64,000 nt of DNA, taken from Spirodela intermedia (lineage: Eukaryota > Streptophyta > Magnoliopsida > Alismatales > Araceae). Positions 60,501 through 64,000 of this stretch are shown here, in pieces. The position numbers and the translations under genes are program-made. The notes below the pieces were generated by a model, which saw nothing but the letters and a program-made list of their open reading frames with translations, was not told where the DNA came from and searched no databases. Where the stretch lies: contig LR746273.1 in NCBI GenBank assembly GCA_902729315.2, positions 4,007,001-4,071,000 on the forward strand, in the 5' to 3' direction. Position 1 is the first letter of the stretch. Each line of letters starts with the position of its first letter.

Positions 60501-63365
60501 TTGGTAATTCACTCTAGTGATATTTGTCATTATTGGACTTATCTGATGTTAAATAGGCACATTACATGAGTCACAAGGCAACCAAGTGATTTCCCAAGGT
60601 TTTTTACTGTGCATTTTGAGTAAATAGTAATGCTTGAAATACAAATCCTTGAATATAAATGTGCTTATGGCTGGAGTTCAGGCCTTCCACCTTTCTCCTC
60701 TGTCTGTTGCGTGATGACAATGCCGATTCACCTGAATTATTGCATTCTTCTTTTCCTTCTGGTAGGCCTGGGTTATGCGAATTTATCATTGCGGGGGGAA
60801 GTCTTTGAACTAGTTAGGTTGTTTCTTGCATTTTGATGATTTTGTCTTGCCATCTTCTGAGCCCAGTCAATGTATCTCGAGGTTGGAATTTATATCAACA
60901 TTAATTCATATAATGGTTACATTAGTACTGGATACTAGCTTTGTTGCTGGGAGAACAAAGAATTTGGGAGGACATGCAGGATCAGTTCTAGTTTATTCTG
61001 ATAAATGCTTTTGTTAATCAGGCATAGAACTTTTGGTTTTGAAAATAGAACTTGTGCATTGGCTTTGTTGTAGATATGTCATTTGCCCTAGTTCTTGGGC
61101 ACAATTAAAATGCTTCTCAGCTTCTACATCAGTTAACCTTTCAATTTTAGGGGTGATGTCGTCCATCCACTATCCAATTTTAGTGGATTATAAGCTCAAG
61201 TAACATGAATCATAGACTATAAGCACAGGATGGCCCGATAACCTATCCGGCTATCAATAAAATATGTCATAAACGCATCTGAGATTAGTTTTCCTGCTTT
61301 TATTCATTTTTTATTTTATTTAAATGTGTTTGAAATCTGTTTGAGAGTGTTATAACTGAATCACCTTTTTAGAGGGGCCTTAAAAGAAACTCGGTCTATT
61401 TAAAGACTCTAGTTGTGGCCCTAGAGGCATTAATCAGTTTCACAAAATTTTCACCCCTTTGAGATTCTATCTCGTTGCTATAAGACTCTGGTGTGTTTTC
61501 TGTAGATTTAAGGAAACCCTCTTGATCTTATTGACTCAAGATCACCTCCTTGTTAATGCATGGGTTGAAGCTTCCAAGTTTTGTAAATTTAGGGCAAAGA
61601 ATCTTCATAGAAGTTTTGTTTCTTGTGGATTCAAGGATGAAATTTAAACTCCATGCAATTCAGGCTATATCAGTTAGTATCTGAACAAACTTCACATTCT
61701 AGATCCAACTTTGAAGATGACACAAGGTAATAAATTATAAATTAATGAGATATGCCATCTCTTTGACGATAATTTCTTCAATTTCAAGACCATATTGATT
61801 AGAAATTTGAAAGTATAGATGATACTTTGAAGCAAATATTATCTCATATCTATTCAAGAATTTTGTTCACTAGCTTAGAATATTGAAAATAAAAATGACT
61901 TTAGGTGTCCTTCATAGAAAAATCTATCAAAAGATACCAGGTAATTCAAAAAGTCAATCTAAAGATGATGGCAGTGGAGTTTTTTTCATTAAAATTGATT
62001 TGCCAAGCTTTAATAGTCATTTGAAAATTGAAGAATTTCTAGGCTAGATATCAGGTGTTGAATGATTTTTCGAATATATGGAAATTGGTGATGAAAAATT
62101 GGTAAAATTAGTTGTGAACTTTAGATTTCTGTTCGAAAGATTGGATGATAGCTTTTATTTTTTAACAAAACTAAAGTAGATCTTGCTAGGTAGATGCTTT
62201 GCCTTTTAATTTTTATCCTACTAATTTTACCTATTTTTCATCACCAATTTTCAGATATTCAAAAACCTTTTAACCTCTATTATCTAGTTTACAAATTCTT
62301 TAATTTTCAAATGACCATCAAAATTTAGTAGAAGGCGGTTCATCTATTCATAGGCAAAGTCTAAGACACCCCTAAGAAGCATTATTGGAACCAGTGAGCT
62401 TAGGAGAGAACTTAGGACCTTTCCAGTTCAAAAACCTTTTAACCTCTAAGAGCTTTTTAATAGGCAAAGTTTCTTTTAGGACACCCCTAAGAAGGCGGTT
62501 CATCTATAACAATGTCTTAAACAGATTTGAAACATGTTTAAATAAATTAAAAACAAAGAACAGTAGGAAATGAAACTTAAATTGAGAAAACTAATCTCAG
62601 ATACGTTTATGATGCGTTTTATTGTGGATCGGGTTAGTTAATGTGCCATTTTGTACATGTAGTCTATTATTCATTCTCCTTAGGTTTCTAGTCCACTGGA
62701 CTAGGATAGTGGATCGACTACATCACAGAACAAAATTTGTGCTTGTTCTAACTAGTTGCCAACACCTAGCACATAACCTTCTCAACATTAAACGTAGGAC
62801 AAGTGGGTGTCGTGGGAAATCCCTCTTCTACTGCAGTACCTCTCGTTGCTGCTTGTCACCAACAAATATTCATCTGAATCGAGGGATGATAATGGTTTAT
62901 GTGACTAGTTTTCTTTGTGCAATGGATTTGGATATGGCTGGTGTTGTTTGGGTGCAGGAATTCACTGTTTTTAGTGTATAGTTCCGTTCTGATTAATTAT
63001 GTTGAACCAGAGAAAAATCCAAACTTAAAGAGGAAATAATAGTTCGAAGGCAGAGAAAGCTTCTTGTGAGACGTGGTCGCCAAAAGTACTTAGAAGAAGC
63101 TGCTTTACGAGAAATGGAGCTTCTGCAAGAGCTTGACAGGTTTCTTCTCAAATTTTATTCATTTTGCTCTTAGGCGATGCATGGATGATTGTTTGTGGTT
63201 TCTCCATCTGCTAGTTGACGAAGGGTCGTAAGTTCTTTCCTTTTCAGAGAAAGAACCAGTGAGGCAGAACGTGAGATTGAACAACAACGATTATTGGAAA
63301 CTGAGCGTGCAAAGACAAGGGAACTGCGTTATAATCTTGAATTGGAAAGAGAAAGGCAAGCTCAG
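27561..63365 (+). CDS. Very large conserved plant protein of unknown function (discoidin-like N-terminus, coiled-coil C-terminus); 3' end outside window
   Basis: Twenty-four exons join in phase (1,989 codons so far): 27561-27731, 29818-29898, 34749-34886, 35794-35904, 35995-36045, 36155-36255, 39403-39490, 44697-44831, 44927-45187, 45290-45368, 45455-45546, 45633-45716, 45949-46023, 46132-46179, 48914-49009, 49118-49347, 49430-52914, 53057-53130, 53322-53405, 58334-58405, 60081-60189, 60268-60322, 63011-63139, 63248-63365. The N-terminus (about 1-170; HLLEPDLRSHWSTGTNTKEW, CLLSHIRIYNKSVLEWEI, CRYVRVSCLRGNPISIFF) looks like a galactose-binding/XRCC1-N-type beta-sandwich; this is inference. The middle is long and Leu-rich, probably helical repeats. 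Exon 17 is 3,485 bp. The end is charged coiled coil (RRQRKLLVRRGRQKYLEEAA, EAEREIEQQRLLETERAK). I recognise the family as conserved in plants, but know no proven function. The start could also be the Met two codons later. Confidence 0.88.
27732..29817 (+). other. Intron 1 of the large gene
   Basis: 2,086 bp, starting with a TC microsatellite at 27745-27760 just past the donor. A 126-codon plus-strand open frame at 28823-29203 has a Cys/Leu/Ser-rich product with no motif I recognise. No mobile element was identified. Confidence 0.6.
29899..34748 (+). other. Intron 2 of the large gene
   Basis: 4,850 bp of AT-rich DNA with many short chance frames on both strands. Near 34110-34165 there is a local cluster of the words GATATGGCC and CCATA. 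I could not identify any gene or mobile element, although the length suggests old insertions. Confidence 0.5.
36790..38160. repeat. Oppositely oriented arrays of a short TGTGGATTCAG-like motif in intron 6
   Basis: At 36800-36900 the motif occurs in reverse (CTGAATCCACAGG, CTTGAGTCTACAAGG, CTGAATCCATAG, CCTGAGTCTATAGG). At 37980-38150 it occurs forward (TGTGGACTCAGGATC, TGTGGATTCAAGC, TGTGCACTCAGGGTG, TGTGGATTCAAGGATG, TGTGCAACTCAG). About 1.1 kb lies between. Inverted clusters of a short motif are the layout of subterminal repeats in some DNA transposons, but no clean termini or target duplication were found. Confidence 0.45.
37025..37205. repeat. AAATTT/GAAATT-rich low-complexity tract
   Basis: About 180 bp made of overlapping variants of AAATTTGAAATC, TTTCAAAT and GAATTTCGGATGAAAT. 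It lies between the two motif arrays of intron 6 and looks like a decayed short tandem repeat. Confidence 0.7.
40579..40636 (+). repeat. Possible 5' LTR remnant of the intron-7 copia element
   Basis: The words TTTCCTAGTTGG, CAATTTCC and TTTTTTGTG.CCAG recur in the same order at 43905-43963, on the other side of the decayed copia coding region. Similarity is short and does not extend clearly, so a true LTR pair is only suggested. Confidence 0.3.
40791..40828. repeat. Perfect 11-bp inverted repeat (hairpin)
   Basis: TTAAGTGGATC at 40791-40801 pairs with GATCCACTTAA at 40818-40828 across a 16-base loop. It lies upstream of the copia remnant in intron 7, possibly within its old leader or LTR. 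Confidence 0.75.
41500..43860 (+). mobile_element. Decayed Ty1/copia retrotransposon remnant, sense orientation, in intron 7
   Basis: In element order on the plus strand: the aspartic protease motif DSGASDHM (about 41518-41550) with downstream SMNLVSIQHFTQDL; a zinc-finger/pre-integrase piece CDICELAKHRCVSFP (about 42010-42055); a reverse transcriptase start (AMNVEIEALEKNKTWELV near 42445-42500) and pieces (SLKRALYEL near 42834); and RNase H pieces (RSTS near 43480, AQSSVEAEFHAMALGPCEL near 43557). Stops and frameshifts separate all of them, and the integrase core is badly eroded. It cannot encode active proteins. The host intron (39491-44696, 5.2 kb) owes much of its length to it. Confidence 0.8.
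43905..43963 (+). repeat. Possible 3' LTR remnant of the intron-7 copia element
   Basis: This is the partner of the 40579-40636 segment: TTTCCTAGTTGG, CAATTTCC and TTTTTTGTGGCCAG in the same order with an extra 17-20 bases between. It begins shortly after the RNase H remains, where a 3' LTR is expected. Confidence 0.3.
46180..48913 (+). other. Intron 14 of the large gene
   Basis: 2,734 bp, AT-rich. Only chance open frames are present (for example 46653-46874 and 47895-48179 on the minus strand). No mobile element or RNA gene was recognised. Confidence 0.55.
53870..53874. repeat. Target-site duplication ATTCC (left copy)
   Basis: Identical to 57920-57924 and directly adjoining the left LTR, as left by an integrase-mediated insertion. 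Confidence 0.85.
53875..54082 (-). repeat. LTR (3' LTR in element orientation)
   Basis: 208 bp. By eye it differs from the other LTR by roughly eleven substitutions and two single-base indels, so about 94-95% identical. It contains TATTTATATATTGG, a TATA-like stretch. Confidence 0.92.
54083..54091 (-). other. Polypurine tract of the intron-19 copia element
   Basis: Reads GAAGGGGAG on the minus strand, directly before the 3' LTR; it is the expected primer site for plus-strand DNA synthesis. Confidence 0.8.
54090..54950 (-). pseudogene. Copia reverse transcriptase (C-terminal part) and RNase H, broken
   Basis: 54701-54949 reads like the late palm of copia reverse transcriptase (QFDVKNVFLHGEISEEIYIE, KLKKALYGLKQS). 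54356-54598 and 54090-54359 carry RNase H (IYTDVDYAGSVDDRRSTTGY, ARSSAEAKFRAMA, NKTKHIEVDKHF, QLADILTKG). A break near 54600-54700 and a stop near 54357 interrupt the frame. The catalytic YVDD region of reverse transcriptase is not seen. Confidence 0.8.
55913..57315 (-). pseudogene. Copia gag and protease-flank region, broken
   Basis: Gag pieces: 56986-57315 (ERFRFDEINLFQWTSYVELI) and 56660-56980 (YASELKFIWREINHYRP, LMGLNLQYETLVNQIL), typical of the UBN2/copia gag domain. Near 56450-56495 there is a zinc knuckle, Cys-X2-Cys-X4-His-X4-Cys. 55913-56143 has YVLHVPRLNAHLLSLRKL, the segment after the protease in copia polyproteins. Stops at several points prevent one product. Confidence 0.75.
57388..57525. 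repeat. Tandem repeat, about 41-42 bp x 3.4, in the copia leader
   Basis: The word CACCGTCAAGAAA and variants begin near 57389, 57430, 57472 and 57513, each followed by GTATTCG.AGA.GTCC or a close variant. The array lies between the primer-binding site and gag of the antisense copia element. Confidence 0.8.
57698..57709 (-). other. Primer-binding site matching initiator tRNA-Met
   Basis: TGGTATCAGAGC on the minus strand, directly after the end of the 5' LTR. It is the standard plant Ty1/copia primer site complementary to the 3' end of initiator tRNA-Met. Confidence 0.9.
57710..57919 (-). repeat. LTR (5' LTR in element orientation)
   Basis: 210 bp with TGTTAC..GTAACA ends. It pairs with 53875-54082. 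Confidence 0.92.
57920..57924. repeat. Target-site duplication ATTCC (right copy)
   Basis: Matches 53870-53874 exactly. Confidence 0.85.
58406..60080 (+). other. Intron 20 of the large gene
   Basis: 1,675 bp, AT-rich. The phrase AAAGAATGTCCTGCATTGTTG is present at 59001 and again, nearly unchanged, near 59095, each followed by GGAACTTGGTTG or GAACTTGGTTG: a short direct repeat with period about 94 bp. Nothing else was recognised. Confidence 0.55.
59000..59135. repeat. Short direct repeat, period about 94 bp
   Basis: GAATGTCCTGCATTGT followed by AGAACTTGGTTG-like sequence occurs at about 59003 and 59097. It lies in intron 20 of the large gene. Confidence 0.6.
61991..62178 (+). pseudogene. 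Ty3/gypsy gag-like fragment with stops (inner foldback arm)
   Basis: Read on the plus strand it gives KIDLPSFNSHLKIEEFLG, a stop, ISGVE, a stop, then FFEYMEIGDEKLVKLV. This follows the start of plant Ty3/gypsy gag domains (I.F.G.L..EEFL.W...VE.FFE.....E.K.VKL). An inverted second copy, more decayed, lies at 62221-62330. Short and non-functional. Confidence 0.6.
62260..62510. repeat. Scrambled direct repeats near the foldback
   Basis: CAAAAACCTTTTAACCTCTA occurs at 62260 and 62429. TAGGCAAAGT occurs near 62352 and 62462. GACACCCCTAAGAAG occurs near 62370 and 62480. AAGGCGGTTCATCTAT occurs near 62334 and 62493. The order differs between copies, pointing to local rearrangement. Confidence 0.7.
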
Positions 63366-64000
63366 GTATAGTGTCTACAACTTCAATCAACTCCTCGCCA
63401 TAAACGATGTCCCCCACACCCACACACCAGCATAATGGTAAAAGTATATAGTCCATGTAGCCAGCAATGGTATAGTTCTTTGGATCACGTCTAAGCTTGC
63501 ACTAGTAAGCTGTAGTACTCAGTATAGGATCCTTCTTTTTCTTCGATTTTGTTTATTCTGATTCTGTTCTGCACACTGGTTTTAGTTCGTGACTTATTCT
63601 TGAGAGGGTGATCATATACTTCTTTTGTTTCCTAATAGCTCATTTCCTTTGCTATAAAATGTTAATTTGTAATTGCCCTAGTTTTATTTGGAATATTTCT
63701 ACTTACTGTCTCGTTCTTCCAAGAAGGTTTAATCCTATCAATGATTCTGATATTTCTGTGTATTTCCCCTTGAAGTTTGGACGTGCTTTTTGCATTTTTT
63801 GTTATATATGTTAAACATGTTTAAAAACAATCCCTCACTAGAAAGATGTATGTGGAGGCTCATAGCTGAAGAGCCTGCTGTGATTAGGAACCTGGATGAA
63901 CTCATCTGGGAATAACTTTATGTGAGCTGGATCACTGGGGTCATCCCCCTTCCCTCTTCCAAAGCATTACAAATATTTCAAAGGAACAGGTTAGCACAAC
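63366..64000 (+). other. Intron after exon 24 of the large gene, to window end
   Basis: Begins with the GTATAG donor after GCTCAG. AT-rich; I found no further exon before position 64000. The 3' part of the gene lies to the right. Confidence 0.55.

Larger units (their letters stand above)
61145..62740. repeat. Imperfect foldback (inverted repeat) in intron 22
   Basis: Outer arms: about 61150-61405 and 62465-62735, inverted. Shared words, as read on the right arm, include GTTTCTTTTA, AAACAGATTT, TTTAAATAAA, AAAACTAATCTCAGAT, CGTTTATGA and GATAGTGGAT. Inner arms: about 62005-62112 and 62221-62330, inverted, sharing GTCATTTGAAAATT, AAAGAATTTG-like, GAATAT.TG, AAATTGGTGATGAAAAAT and GGTAAAATTAGT. 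The left spacer between outer and inner arms is about 600 bp and the right about 135 bp, so the palindrome is asymmetric. Transcription of the host gene would produce an RNA able to fold over these arms. Confidence 0.8.

Noticed and set aside
1-64000. CRISPR arrays, prokaryotic operons, riboswitches, rRNA or tRNA genes
   Set aside because: No regularly spaced repeats of that type, no Shine-Dalgarno-led gene runs and no recognisable tRNA or rRNA sequence were seen; the genes are spliced and eukaryotic.

Overview
This window is nuclear DNA from a flowering plant. It has spliced genes with GT..AG introns up to about 5 kb, organelle-targeted housekeeping proteins, a single-exon P-class PPR protein, a plant-type SYF2 splicing factor and Ty1/copia retrotransposons primed by initiator tRNA-Met. 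The species cannot be fixed from the sequence. All exon models below were built by reading splice sites and reading phase by hand. There are no operons, CRISPR arrays or prokaryotic features.

Layout. (1) 1-2927, minus: 5' half of an organellar seryl-tRNA synthetase gene; the rest lies left of the window. (2) 3600-13048, plus: a complete 16-exon gene for the mitochondrial pyruvate dehydrogenase E2 subunit (dihydrolipoamide acetyltransferase), divergent from the synthetase across about 0.6 kb. (3) 14508-16982, minus: a two-exon gene for a 68-residue C2H2 zinc-finger protein (ZNF706-like). (4) 17861-20632, minus: a five-exon SYF2 gene. (5) 20633-23091: no supported gene, but a few exon-like pieces on the minus strand. 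(6) 23092-24942, minus: an intronless PPR gene. (7) 25093-27433: AT-rich intergenic DNA with a degenerate tandem duplication. (8) 27561 to beyond the right edge, plus: one very large gene, 24 exons seen and 1,989 codons so far. It encodes a conserved plant protein that I recognise as a family but cannot name. It has an N-terminal discoidin/XRCC1-N-like segment, a long helical middle encoded largely by one 3.5 kb exon, and a charged coiled-coil C-terminal region.

The long introns of the large gene hold most of the repeats. Intron 19 has an antisense Ty1/copia element with both LTRs, PBS, polypurine tract and a perfect 5-bp target duplication, but no visible integrase core. Intron 7 has a decayed sense-strand copia remnant. 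Intron 22 has a 1.6 kb imperfect foldback built from inverted LTR-like and Ty3/gypsy gag-like sequence. Intron 6 has oppositely oriented arrays of a short motif around an AT-rich block.

The genes do not form one pathway. The nearest thing to a theme is organelle function: the synthetase, PDC-E2 and probably the PPR protein act in mitochondria and/or plastids, and TGGGCY (site II-like) motifs lie upstream of them. I saw no convincing new biological system. The items most worth checking are the intronic foldback, the large gene of unknown function, and the divergent organellar gene pair.
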